Source: Rhodocyclaceae bacterium
GTDB lineage: Bacteria; Pseudomonadota; Gammaproteobacteria; Burkholderiales; Ga0077523
Length of the DNA stretch: 64,000 bases
Assembly (NCBI GenBank): GCA_020248405.1
Contig: JADCHQ010000024.1
Location: 1 to 64,000 of the forward strand
Direction of reading: 5' to 3'
Below are positions 36,406 to 45,217 of the stretch, piece after piece; positions within the stretch are counted from its first letter, which is position 1; every line of letters starts with the position of its first letter. The notes beneath the pieces were generated by a model. That model did not search any database, had not been told where the DNA came from, and saw only the letters and a program-made list of their open reading frames with translations. A program made the translations under genes and the position numbers.

Positions 36406-37518
36406 TCAGTGGGTCGTCGCTGCTCCGGGACGGGCACTGGATGGGCGGGTGTCGCTCAGTGCCGCCTGCTCCATATCCGCCACCACCTGCGCCAGGATCG
36501 CCCGCAGCAGCGCGCCGCGCGGGAAGTCGTTGTGATTGGCGATGCGGCGCGGGATGCCGTGCAGCGCCTCCGATACTTCGGTAGCGATGGCCCAGTGGTC
36601 GGCGTTCACATAGCCCAGCAGCGTGCTGCCGGGGATCACCTGGTCGTGCGCCAGCAACTGGCCGTCGTTTCGCGCGTCGATCCGCGACAGCAGCCCATGG
36701 CTGGTGGCCAGCCCGCGGGAGATCCGCTCCGGGGCGGGATAGGCCACCAGCGAATAGAAGCGGATGCCCTCGGGCAGCGGATGGCGCGCGAGCCAGTCGC
36801 GCCGGGTTTGCGGATCGAGGCTTTCCAGGGCGCGGCCGTCGCCCTTCTGGCAGGTGAGGCCGGGGGTGTTGCGCACGGCGGTGATCAGGGCGCGCGGCGC
36901 CTTGGCCGCTAGCGGCGAGCCGCCCACCGCCCCGGCCATGGCCACCACCGCGGCCACCCGTGCGTGCATCTCAGAATGGGCCTCCAGCGCCACGAGAATG
37001 TCCACCACGCCCTTCGAGTGGCCGATGAGCACCGTGTCGCCCGGCTCGCCGGGATCATCCAGCACCGCATCGCGCAGCCGCCCGGCATTGCCTTCGCTGC
37101 TGGAGGTGCCGTCCACGTTCACCACAGCGAAGCGCCAGCCGGCCTTGGCGAAGGCCTCGTCCAGAAGCTTCTCGGTAGCCGTGAGCCTACGCACGCAGTC
37201 CGACCAAAGGCCTGGCACGAACAGCACGCGCCGCAGGCGTGTCTCGGCCGGATCGGGGCCAGGGGCGGCGCTGCCTTCGCCCGATAGCCGAGGCAACAGC
37301 CGCTCGCAATCCGCAGGCGAGTCCGCAACACCCGCCGCCTGGCAGAAGCGGGCGCGGAACGGGCCGCGCGCATCGGTGATGCCGCCAAGGGTGGCGGGCA
37401 CCAGGGCCAGGGGCACGCCCTCGGTGGAGTAGGGCACGAGCGCCGGCGCCGCGCAGCCCGCCAGCAGGATCAGCGCCCAGCCCATCGCGGATGCCAGCAA
37501 GGCTCGGGAGCGCCCCAT
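36406..37518 (-). CDS. Alpha/beta hydrolase lipoprotein
   Basis: A 370-residue predicted lipoprotein. The signal ends with a lipobox in 'MGWALILLAGCAAPAL' (LAGC). The catalytic core has 'RVLFVPGLWSDCVRRL' and a nucleophile elbow 'VLIGHSKGVVDILVAL' (GHSKG, Ser), with a late His in 'YVNADHWAIA'. A lipase or phospholipase role is inferred from fold and neighbours. The ATG at 37518 lies 2 bases after the stop of the PLD gene; the frame extends upstream only as a shadow. Confidence 0.83.
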   Translation of the reverse strand: MGRSRALLASAMGWALILLAGCAAPALVPYSTEGVPLALVPATLGGITDARGPFRARFCQAAGVADSPADCERLLPRLSGEGSAAPGPDPAETRLRRVLFVPGLWSDCVRRLTATEKLLDEAFAKAGWRFAVVNVDGTSSSEGNAGRLRDAVLDDPGEPGDTVLIGHSKGVVDILVALEAHSEMHARVAAVVAMAGAVGGSPLAAKAPRALITAVRNTPGLTCQKGDGRALESLDPQTRRDWLARHPLPEGIRFYSLVAYPAPERISRGLATSHGLLSRIDARNDGQLLAHDQVIPGSTLLGYVNADHWAIATEVSEALHGIPRRIANHNDFPRGALLRAILAQVVADMEQAALSDTRPSSARPGAATTH

Positions 37519-37520
37519 CG

Positions 37521-39071
37521 TCAATAGAACGTGCTCGGCGCCAGCATGAACAGCACGTCCTCGATGCGCTGCACGAAGCCGCGCGCCGGCTGCGAAGTGA
37601 GGGTGCCCTTGGTGGAGCGCCAGGTGATCTGACCGGAGGGCAACGCCTCCACGCGCCAACTGCGGTCGGGTTGCAGGTCGCGCTCCATGTGGGCGGCGAG
37701 GCTGCGCGCCAGCGGTTCGCTGTCCACGATGACGCCCATTTCCAGGTTCCAGTTCGAGGAGCGCGGATCGAAGTTCATGGAGCCTACGAACACGTGGCGC
37801 AGGTCCACCACCGCGGCCTTGGTGTGCAGGCCGGAGAACTTCGAGCTCACCGGCGGGGTGTCGGTGTAGTGGCGGATGGGCGCGTCGGCGCGCAGCTCGA
37901 ACAGCGCCGCCCCGCCGCGCACCAGCGGGCGGCGCCAGCGCTTGTAGTGGCTGTTCACCGCCGGCACGTCGTGGGATTCGAGCGAATTGGTGAGCATGCG
38001 AAGCCGCACGCCGCGCGCCTGCATGGCGTTCAGGTCCTGGATGCTGCGCTCGGACAAAATCACATAGGCGTTGGTGATGAGGACATCCTCGCGGGCGCTG
38101 GTGAACAGCGCGCGCAGGGCGGGGCCCACGCCGCGCACGATCTCGCCGCTCGAGACGTCGTCCCACACCATCCGTGCCGTGCCCGGGAGCAGGGCGCCAG
38201 CGGTTTCGGCCAGGGCTGCGTCCCAGGCGCGCGAATCCGCCGGGAAGGCGGACAGGCGCGGCGAGCCGGCCACCGCCGCATCGATCTGACCGCGCACCTT
38301 GGCGAGTTCGCGCTCGCTGGCTTCAAGTCCGAAGGCCGACACGGGGGTCACCCAGGCGCTGTTCCAGAAGCTGTCGAACAGCGTTGAGCCCTGGCGTACC
38401 ACCGCGCCGGTGCCGATCACATCCAGGTCGTAGAAATTGAAGCGGTCCTTGAGCCCGAAGTACTCGTTGCCCACATTGCGGCCGCCCAGGATGACGGCGC
38501 GGTTATCCGCCACGAACAGCTTGTCGTGCATGCGGTGGTTCAGGGTGAAGAAGCGCGTCAGCCCGTCGCCGGCCTTGGCCACCAGCGAACGGCCTTTCCA
38601 GGCGTTGAACAGGCGGATCTCCACATTGGGATGCCGGTCCAGGGCCGCCACCGCATCCTCGCCGGAGAGGATCAGCAGGCCGTCGAGGATCAGGCGCACC
38701 TTCACGCCGCGGTCCGCGGCCCGCAGCACCCGCTGCAGCAGCAGCAGGCCGGCGTCGTCTCCCCACCAAAAGTAGTACTGCAGGTCGAGGGAACGACTGG
38801 CGCTGTCGGCGAGCATCAGCCGGGCCTCCAGGGCTTCGCGGTTGCCGGGCAGCAGTTTCAGACCCGAGGCGCCGGGTGCCGGGACGCGCGCTGTGAAGGC
38901 CAATTCGAAGTCGGCCAGCGGGCCCGTGGGGGCGGCCTCCAGGGCCGCCTCCGGCGGCGGGCGCTGGGCTGGGTCGGGGCGCGGCGGCCCGCCCGCGCAT
39001 GCCGACAGCAGGGCAATGAACAGCAGCGCGGCCAGCGCGCGCCACAGTCCGAAACAGGCGGGCTTGCTCAC
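37521..39071 (-). CDS. Phospholipase D / cardiolipin synthase-like lipoprotein
   Basis: A 516-residue PLD-superfamily enzyme with two HKD motifs: 'NHRMHDKLFVADNRAVILGG' with its GGRN-type ending, and 'SGLHTKAAVVDLRHVFVGS' followed by 'MNFDPRSSNWN'. It resembles ClsC-type cardiolipin synthases. The N-terminus carries a lipoprotein signal ending 'IALLSACAGG' (LSAC), which would place it at the outer or inner membrane facing the periplasm. The GTG start at 39071 overlaps the upstream TGA (GTGA). Confidence 0.88.
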   Translation of the reverse strand: MSKPACFGLWRALAALLFIALLSACAGGPPRPDPAQRPPPEAALEAAPTGPLADFELAFTARVPAPGASGLKLLPGNREALEARLMLADSASRSLDLQYYFWWGDDAGLLLLQRVLRAADRGVKVRLILDGLLILSGEDAVAALDRHPNVEIRLFNAWKGRSLVAKAGDGLTRFFTLNHRMHDKLFVADNRAVILGGRNVGNEYFGLKDRFNFYDLDVIGTGAVVRQGSTLFDSFWNSAWVTPVSAFGLEASERELAKVRGQIDAAVAGSPRLSAFPADSRAWDAALAETAGALLPGTARMVWDDVSSGEIVRGVGPALRALFTSAREDVLITNAYVILSERSIQDLNAMQARGVRLRMLTNSLESHDVPAVNSHYKRWRRPLVRGGAALFELRADAPIRHYTDTPPVSSKFSGLHTKAAVVDLRHVFVGSMNFDPRSSNWNLEMGVIVDSEPLARSLAAHMERDLQPDRSWRVEALPSGQITWRSTKGTLTSQPARGFVQRIEDVLFMLAPSTFY

Positions 39072-40990
39072 TCCAGGTACTTGCGCCAGTCGAACACCAT
39101 GCGCACCCCCACCATGGGGATGGTGCGCAATTCGGGCAGCGACTCGCCCGCCTGCACCGTTTCCCGGTGCAGGGGCCGGTCGAAGGCCACGAACAACTGC
39201 ACCAGCAGCCCGGAACTCTGGTCCTGGGAGAAGCTGCGGAAGGGGCGGTACTCCAGCACCGGAAATTCCACCTGCAGCGAGCGCAGGTGCACCTCCACGT
39301 TTCTGCCGCCTCCAGGCACGGCCACCATATCCTCGCCGCGCATGCCGTAGAGGCTCAGGCCCACCTCGCGCCCGAGCACGAACTGGAACCGGCCGATGGG
39401 CGAGGACATGCCCGACTGCCACGGCACCAGCCCGCCGTTGGCGGCCTGCACGGCCATGCGCTCCAGGGCCTTGGGCGCGGCCAGCGCGAGCACCGGGGCA
39501 GCCAGCACCAGGTCGCCCGGCACCAGCCAGAAGGGGGCGCGCAGCCGCAGGCTCAGCGCCGAGCGGCTGGGCACCACGTTGGACGCCGCGCCGGAGGTGG
39601 CGCAAGACGGCGACTGGACGCAGACCAGGGTGCGCGCGACGGCGTCCTGCCGGATGCCCAGTTCGGCGAACATCAGTCCGTCGCCCGACTCGTTCAGCAC
39701 GCCGTCCAGGCCCACGCCCGCGCGTACCGCCAGGTCCAGTCCGCCCGTGCCGCCCACGTCGGTCTGCGCCGCGCCGAAGCCGCCATACACCGTGCCGGCG
39801 CGCGCGCCCGCCGACATGCCGATGAAGGGCCCGATCTCGGCGCGAAAGCGCGGCAGTTCGCCCAGGCCCGCCGCCAGGGCCGGCAGCGGCAGTTGTGCCA
39901 GCACCGGCTGAAGGGCGCGCAGCGTTTCGGTGGGCGCCACCCGCGCCGGGAAGCGCGCCTCTCGGCAGACATCGAAGCCGTCCGGCAAGGCGGTGCTGTT
40001 GTTTTCGAGATCCGGGTCGCGGATGCCCAGGCCCTGGACCGCGTCGAGAAGCTGCTCCAGGCTGGCCCGCACGGTGGCCGCGGCGCGGTTCGCATCCTCC
40101 GGCCGCATGTGAGCATCCCCGAGCAGCACCACGCGCTCGCCAGAGAAGGTCACCGTCTCCAGGCCGCGCTCGTTGTAGTAGTCGTGGGTGCCCTTGCGGC
40201 TGGCCACGTTGCCCCAGGAGCCAGCCACGTGGCCCGCGGCGAAGGCGTCCTGGAGGAAGTGCAGCGCAAAGGCCTCGTCGGCCAGGGCCGCCAGGGCCAG
40301 TTGCTGGCGGGCGGCGGCGTCCTGGGACGCGGTGGAACGCGCCGCCTTGCGCAGGGCGCGCAGGTGAAACCACGCATAGGCGCCCACCGCGTTGAGTTCG
40401 GCGCCCTTGTCCAGCAGCAGCCGGCCGTACTCCTCCAGGGATGTATCCGGTGCCGGCCGCGGCAGCAGGAAGTGGACGTTGTTGGCGCCAGCGCGGGTGG
40501 CGTATTCGCGGTCGGCGCGCTGCAGCTCGATGTCGGCGTTGCGGATGGCGTTGACGCGGTCATTGCGGCGCTTGGCGGAGGCGAGCTTGTCCTTGAGTTT
40601 CGCGCTCACGTCCGCCACCCGCAGCACCCAGTCCGTGCCCAGCACGCTGTCCAGCATTTCGCGGGGGGAGCAAGCGTGGTCGCCGGCGATGGCAGGCAGC
40701 GCGGCGAAGTCGATGCAGGCGGGGCGCCTGCCCTGGGCGGCCTCGGCGGCTTGTGCGCACAGGCGGGCTTCCTGTCCGCTGCGGGCCGTGGCCCACAGCC
40801 CCTCGAGGGTGGCCCGCCGGGCCGGTTCGAGCGACTGCACCGCCACCACGGCGATGTCACGGTGCTCGGGATACACCCAGGCCAGGGCGGTGGCCGAGGG
40901 CCATGGCAGCGTGAGCGCCGCGATCCAGGCGCACAGGCGGCGGGCGGCGGGCGAGCCGGCGGCAGCCCGCGGCTCAGGGTCTTTGTTCAT
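39068..40990 (-). CDS. Secreted Zn-dependent phospholipase C/nuclease-like protein
   Basis: A 640-residue exported protein. The signal peptide (about 1-37) ends near 'SATALA', directly followed by 'WVYPEHRDIAV' (an N-terminal Trp as metal ligand, as in Zn phospholipase C and P1 nuclease). Further ligands fit 'AGDHACSP' and 'HFLQDAFAAGHVAGSWGN' (H..D....GH). The last about 250 residues are beta-rich with Gly/Thr-rich strands and end in 'RMVFDWRKYLE', resembling an outer-membrane barrel. The combined architecture is unusual. It is the first gene of the lipid operon. Confidence 0.75.
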   Translation of the reverse strand: MNKDPEPRAAAGSPAARRLCAWIAALTLPWPSATALAWVYPEHRDIAVVAVQSLEPARRATLEGLWATARSGQEARLCAQAAEAAQGRRPACIDFAALPAIAGDHACSPREMLDSVLGTDWVLRVADVSAKLKDKLASAKRRNDRVNAIRNADIELQRADREYATRAGANNVHFLLPRPAPDTSLEEYGRLLLDKGAELNAVGAYAWFHLRALRKAARSTASQDAAARQQLALAALADEAFALHFLQDAFAAGHVAGSWGNVASRKGTHDYYNERGLETVTFSGERVVLLGDAHMRPEDANRAAATVRASLEQLLDAVQGLGIRDPDLENNSTALPDGFDVCREARFPARVAPTETLRALQPVLAQLPLPALAAGLGELPRFRAEIGPFIGMSAGARAGTVYGGFGAAQTDVGGTGGLDLAVRAGVGLDGVLNESGDGLMFAELGIRQDAVARTLVCVQSPSCATSGAASNVVPSRSALSLRLRAPFWLVPGDLVLAAPVLALAAPKALERMAVQAANGGLVPWQSGMSSPIGRFQFVLGREVGLSLYGMRGEDMVAVPGGGRNVEVHLRSLQVEFPVLEYRPFRSFSQDQSSGLLVQLFVAFDRPLHRETVQAGESLPELRTIPMVGVRMVFDWRKYLE

Positions 40991-41083
40991 GGGGTGAAAG
41001 TAGCACGATCGCCTCGCAGCCGGGCCGGTCGCGCAGGGGGAATCGGGTATCCTTGGCGTGTAATTTTTATTGAAAGCGTATTC

Positions 41084-41278
41084 ATGCCCAGCAACACCGC
41101 CGATGTGCCGTCGCCGTGCGTGCAGGTGTGCCGCATCGACCCCGGCAGCGGGCTGTGCCGGGGTTGCCTGCGCAGCCTCGACGAGATCGCGGACTGGTCG
41201 CGCCTGAGCGCCGTGGAAAAGCGGGCGGTCCTTTCCCGCCTGCCTGCCCGCCGCCAGCGCCACGCCCTGCTGTCCTGA
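41084..41278 (+). CDS. DUF1289 family protein
   Basis: A 64-residue protein with the DUF1289 cysteine pattern 'PCVQVCRIDPGSGLCRGCLR' (CxxxC...CxxC), likely a small metal-binding domain. 'SLDEIADWSRLSAVEKRAVL' is the typical second half. Function is unknown. The ATG at 41084 is preceded by GAAAG. The frame stays open far upstream, antisense to the phospholipase-like gene, which is a shadow. Confidence 0.88.
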   Translation: MPSNTADVPSPCVQVCRIDPGSGLCRGCLRSLDEIADWSRLSAVEKRAVLSRLPARRQRHALLS

Positions 41279-41319
41279 CGCCCTGAAGTTGCCGCCCAGG
41301 CAATCCCGCGCCCCTCGTC

Positions 41320-41892
41320 ATGCCCTTGTCAGCGCCCGTCGTACGTTTACCTGCCCACACCCGGCGCGTGGAGTGCCGCGGCTATGCCCGCGAAGATGGC
41401 CTTTGGGACATCGAGGGGCATCTGGTGGACACCAAGAGCCGCGACATTCCCACCGTGGAGCGTGCCTCCGGGCACATCGCCGCGGGCGAGCCGCTGCACG
41501 AGATGTGGATCCGCCTCACCGTGGATCTCGACCTGTTGATCCGGTCTGTGGAAGCGGTGACCGACTGGGGGCCCTACCAGGGCTGCGGCGCCATCGCACC
41601 GAATTTCAAGGTGCTCGAGGGCGAGACGATCAAGGCGGGCTTCACCCAGCGCACCCGCGAACTGCTCGGCGGCACCCGCGGCTGCACCCACCTGCTGGAG
41701 TTGCTGGGGCCCCTGGCCACCACGGCCTTCCAGACCATCTATGCCGCCCGCGAGCGCGCCCGTCCGGCGGGCGCGGATGGCCGCAAGCCCGCGCTGGTGG
41801 ATAGCTGTCACATGTACGCCTCCCAGGGGCGTATCGTGCGCGCCCGCTGGCCGGCCTTCTACACCGGGCTGGCCGATCCTCCCGAGCCGTGA
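41320..41892 (+). CDS. DUF2889 family protein
   Basis: A 190-residue cytoplasmic protein of the DUF2889 family, unknown function. 'RRVECRGYAREDGLWDIEGH', 'KSRDIPTVERASGHIAAGE' and 'GCTHLLELLGPLATTAFQT' are family-type blocks with a conserved Cys-His pair. The stop overlaps the start of the next gene (GTGA). Confidence 0.88.
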   Translation: MPLSAPVVRLPAHTRRVECRGYAREDGLWDIEGHLVDTKSRDIPTVERASGHIAAGEPLHEMWIRLTVDLDLLIRSVEAVTDWGPYQGCGAIAPNFKVLEGETIKAGFTQRTRELLGGTRGCTHLLELLGPLATTAFQTIYAARERARPAGADGRKPALVDSCHMYASQGRIVRARWPAFYTGLADPPEP

Positions 41893-42377
41893 GGCGGGCG
41901 AAGCGGTTTCGCATCGTGGTGGCGGCGGCGGGCGCATCTGCACCGCCGGCGGACACATCCGCGCCGGCCTCACCCTCGGCGGATCTCGAGCCTCTCGCCC
42001 GCGCCGCCTTCGACCAGGCCTTTGGTACCCGCAGCGTGCGCCAGCGGCTGGCGGTGGGGCGGCGCGGCGCCGAGCATGAGTTCGCGCTGCACGCGCCGGG
42101 TGCGGTGATCGGTGCCATCATCACGGAACGCTGGGCAGGCGCTGCTGATCCGCGCTCGGGCACCACATCCGGCCAGGATCGCGCCAGCGCCGAGCTTCTG
42201 TGGCTTTGTCTCTGGGAAGGCCGCGAGCGCCGCGTGCTCATCGCCACCGACCTGGAACTGGCCCAGCGCCTGGTGGCGCGCTATGCGGGCTGCTTTCTGC
42301 CCACGCAGGTGGAGGTGCATCACTGCGACATCGCGTCCGGGTCGCTCTATCTCGTCGGACGCCTGGGAGGGGAATGA
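41889..42377 (+). CDS. Hypothetical protein
   Basis: A 162-residue protein, not recognised. It has a basic N-terminus, then an Ala/Pro-rich stretch (about 11-32), then a compact domain with 'LLWLCLWEGRERRVLIATDL' and 'FLPTQVEVHHCDIASGSLYL'. No signal or membrane helix is seen. The GTG start at 41889 and the TGA, 1 base into the following ATGATG, show translational coupling on both sides. Probably a cytosolic partner of the DUF2889 or CoA-transferase gene. Confidence 0.7.
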   Translation: MRRAKRFRIVVAAAGASAPPADTSAPASPSADLEPLARAAFDQAFGTRSVRQRLAVGRRGAEHEFALHAPGAVIGAIITERWAGAADPRSGTTSGQDRASAELLWLCLWEGRERRVLIATDLELAQRLVARYAGCFLPTQVEVHHCDIASGSLYLVGRLGGE

Positions 42378-43570
42378 TGACCTCGGATCGTCCCGGGCCG
42401 CTGGCGGGCATTCGTGTCCTCGACCTGACCCGGCTGCTACCCGGGCCGGTGTGCACCCTGCATCTCGCCGATCTCGGTGCCGATGTGATCAAGGTGGAGG
42501 ACACGGGCGCGGGCGACTACGCCCGCACCCTGGGCGTGGCCCCGGGCCGCGAGGCGCCGGTGTTCCTGGCCATCAACCGCAACAAGCGCGGCATCCGGCT
42601 GGACCTGAAGAAGCCCGAAGGCAGGGCGGTATTTCTGGAACTGGCCACCGCAGCCCAGGTGGTCATCGAGAGCTTTCGCCCCGGCGTGGTGGATCGGTTG
42701 GGCGTGGGCTACGAGGCGGTGCGGGCCGTCAACCCGGCCATCGTGTACTGCGCCATTTCCGGCTACGGCCAGACCGGCCCCTACCGGGAGCGTGCCGGGC
42801 ACGACCTCAACTACAACAGCTACGCGGGTTTCACTGACCAGACCGCGATGCCCGGGGGCGAGCCGGCCATTCCCAATCTGCAGGTGGCCGACATTCTCGG
42901 TGGTGCCCTGGTGCCGGCCATGGGCATTCTTGCCGCCCTGGTGGAAGCGCAACGCACCGGACAGGGCCGCTACATCGACGTAGCCATGACCGAGGGCGTC
43001 TTGGCCCACAACTTGCAAGCGCTGTCGGCCGTGGCCACCCAGGGCCGTGCGCGGCCCGCTGGAGAAGACCTGCTCTCGGGCCGGGAAGCCTGTTACCAGG
43101 TGTATCGCACCCGCGACGGCCGCCACATGGCCGTGGGCGCGCTGGAGCCGAAGTTCTGGGACGAGGTGTGCGAGGTGCTGCAGCGTCCCGACCTGAAGAG
43201 CCATCATTGGGCACGGGACCACGATCCGGCGCCGGCGGTGCTTGCCCTGCGCGAGATCTTCGCCTCGCGGACCCAGCAGGAGTGGGTGCAGGCCTTCGAG
43301 GGGCGCGACTGCTGCGTCTCGCCGGTGCTGCGCCTTGAGGAGGCCCTGCACGACCCCCAGCACGAGGCGCGCGGCATGTTCGTGAGGGCCGCTCACCCGG
43401 TGGCGGGGGAGGTGCTGCAGTTCGCACCGCCGCTGCGCCTGTCGCAGTCGCCCTTCACGGTGCGGCGGCATGCTCCAGCGCCCGGCGAGCACACCCGGGA
43501 GGTGCTGCGCGAGGCGGGCTACGACGAAGCGCGCGTCGAGGCCCTGGCGGCTGCGGGGGCGATCGCCTGA
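42374..43570 (+). CDS. CaiB/BaiF family CoA-transferase
   Basis: A 398-residue family III CoA-transferase or alpha-methylacyl-CoA racemase-like enzyme. Signatures 'LDLTRLLPGPVCTLHLADLG', 'INRNKRGIRLDLKKPEGRA' and 'YCAISGYGQTGPYRERAGHD' (catalytic Asp) are intact. Racemase-type members also carry 'HDLNYN', as here, which favours alpha-methylacyl-CoA racemase over formyl-CoA transferase. The substrate is likely a branched acyl-CoA. Confidence 0.9.
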   Translation: MMTSDRPGPLAGIRVLDLTRLLPGPVCTLHLADLGADVIKVEDTGAGDYARTLGVAPGREAPVFLAINRNKRGIRLDLKKPEGRAVFLELATAAQVVIESFRPGVVDRLGVGYEAVRAVNPAIVYCAISGYGQTGPYRERAGHDLNYNSYAGFTDQTAMPGGEPAIPNLQVADILGGALVPAMGILAALVEAQRTGQGRYIDVAMTEGVLAHNLQALSAVATQGRARPAGEDLLSGREACYQVYRTRDGRHMAVGALEPKFWDEVCEVLQRPDLKSHHWARDHDPAPAVLALREIFASRTQQEWVQAFEGRDCCVSPVLRLEEALHDPQHEARGMFVRAAHPVAGEVLQFAPPLRLSQSPFTVRRHAPAPGEHTREVLREAGYDEARVEALAAAGAIA

Positions 43571-43592
43571 GCCGGTGCGCCGCGGGGAGGGG

Positions 43593-44468
43593 TCAGTTTT
43601 CTTCCGGACCGCGCAGCCAGTAGCCCACGGTCTCGGGATTGCTTGCGATCCAGCGCCGCGCTGCGGCGCGGGCGTCCATCTGCTCCACGTTCATCCAGTA
43701 GTCCATCTGGGTGACGGCCTTGACGTGGAGCTCGATGCGTCCGAGCAGCTCGCGCGTCTTGCGCGGCAGCTTCGCGGCCCAGGCCTTGTTGGCCACCAGC
43801 CAGGCGGTGTTGTCGCCCCCGAGAAACTGCCGGGGTTCCTCGAGGACGCGAAGGGCGTGGGCGCGGTTCAAGTACTGCGGGCGCCACAGGGGCATCACGA
43901 ACCATTCCTTGGCGGCGATGCGGGCGTTGAAATTGGCGAGCCAGTCTGATGCCGGTCCTGGCATCAGCTCGTAGCCTGCTTCGCCCAGGGCGTAGTGCTC
44001 GAAGATCCGGCGCGAGCCGATCATGAGGCCTGAATCGGGCAGCGTACCGCGGATGGTCTTGACCATGCGTTCGGCCACCTCGGGGCGCTTGAGGTCGGCC
44101 ACGCTTTTCACGTCGGGCGAGACGTAGTCGGGTACCGCCCAGTAAAGCCGCGCATCCTCGAACAGCACCCCGAGCTGCACGAGATCGTCCTTGTACTCGT
44201 CCCAGTAGCTCTTGTGGGCGTAGGGCAGCCAGGCCGCCACGAACAGGTCCACGTCGCCAGCGGCCACCTTCGGGAACATGGCGGAATGGCTGCCGGCGCT
44301 TACCGCCACGTTGAAGCCCTGGCGCTCCAGCACCAGTTGCACCACGGCCGCGGTGGCCTCGTAGAAGCTCAGGTTCACGTGGCCGACGGCGGCGTACTGG
44401 GCGCGGGCGGGCAGCGCGGTGCACAGGGCGAGGGCGATGGAAGCGATGATCAGGCGCAGGGACTGCAT
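43593..44468 (-). CDS. Glycine betaine/choline-type ABC transporter substrate-binding protein
   Basis: A 291-residue periplasmic protein of the OpuAC family. The signal peptide is 'IIASIALALCTALPARA' before 'QYAAVGHVNL'. Binding-site aromatic and loop regions include 'VDLFVAAWLPYAHKSYWDEY' and 'KEWFVMPLWRPQYLN'. No permease or ATPase gene lies beside it, so it is an orphan that must work with a distant transporter. The ATG at 44468 follows a strong GGAGGAATC site. Confidence 0.88.
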   Translation of the reverse strand: MQSLRLIIASIALALCTALPARAQYAAVGHVNLSFYEATAAVVQLVLERQGFNVAVSAGSHSAMFPKVAAGDVDLFVAAWLPYAHKSYWDEYKDDLVQLGVLFEDARLYWAVPDYVSPDVKSVADLKRPEVAERMVKTIRGTLPDSGLMIGSRRIFEHYALGEAGYELMPGPASDWLANFNARIAAKEWFVMPLWRPQYLNRAHALRVLEEPRQFLGGDNTAWLVANKAWAAKLPRKTRELLGRIELHVKAVTQMDYWMNVEQMDARAAARRWIASNPETVGYWLRGPEEN

Positions 44469-45217
44469 TTGTGATTCCTCCAGGAGCCGGCCGCGGATCT
44501 GGTGCCGCCAAGCCGAATGGCGCCGCTGGGACAAGGCGTCCCGGGGCTTCGTTCCAGCGCCGACGCTCCAATGATAGACAGCATGCGCCCGGCGCTTCAG
44601 CTTGGCCACGCGAGCCGCGGGGAAGGGTCGCTGTCATACGGAGCCGGAGCGGGTCCGGCTTCAGCTCAAGCATCCCCGCTGCAAGGTGCTTCCGGCGAGG
44701 CCTCGACGCCCAGGGTCTGCAGGCCGGACGAGACGCCCGGGTCCACGTCCTCGTTGCGGTGGAAGGACCCGGCGCAGGCTGCCCTGGTCACCCGCAACCG
44801 AAGTTTGGCGAGGATGGGGACATTGACGGGGAAGCTTTGATCGTCGAAACCGATCCGCTCGCTGACCACGCGGCGGGCGTCCGGATTGAACCGGCAGTAG
44901 CCCAGGTCTACCCGGTGGCGGCTGGCGAAGCGGTGGCAGGCGTCCATCCTGCCCATGGTGGCGGCGGTGTTGCCGCCCAGGCTGCGGTCGAAGTCGATGA
45001 AAGGACCCGCCGGCGCCCGGGTGGAGTCCAGGCGCGCGCGTCTCCACGGGGCATACGGCAAACCCTCCCGCCCGAATCATCAGGTGCTCGGGCAACCGCA
45101 GCCAGAATGGCCTCGGGCGTTGCCGAAGCCCGGCGGGTGCCCTGGGCGGGGGCCGTCAGGACGGATTCGGGCGCGGGGCGCTCTGGGGGCCGCTTCAGCC
45201 CAGGGGGCGCCGCCGCT
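44469..45217. other. Gap between betaine-binding protein and arylsulfatase genes
   Basis: A 749-base stretch without a gene of known family. The only frame with coding-like codon use is at 44666-45061 on the minus strand. The remainder (44469-44665 and 45062-45217) shows no recognisable coding, repeat or RNA feature. Confidence 0.5.
44666..45061 (-). CDS. Possible gene or gene remnant, unknown function
   Basis: A 131-residue frame with G/C-rich third positions like real genes here, but not recognised. 'GPFIDFDRSLGGNTAATMGR' and 'RVVSERIGFDDQSFPVNVPI' look like ordinary globular protein. The end is serine/alanine-rich. The only start is a TTG at 45061 after GGGAGGG; internal ATGs come late. 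It may be a remnant of a longer gene, a real small gene, or chance. Confidence 0.3.
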   Translation of the reverse strand: MPYAPWRRARLDSTRAPAGPFIDFDRSLGGNTAATMGRMDACHRFASRHRVDLGYCRFNPDARRVVSERIGFDDQSFPVNVPILAKLRLRVTRAACAGSFHRNEDVDPGVSSGLQTLGVEASPEAPCSGDA

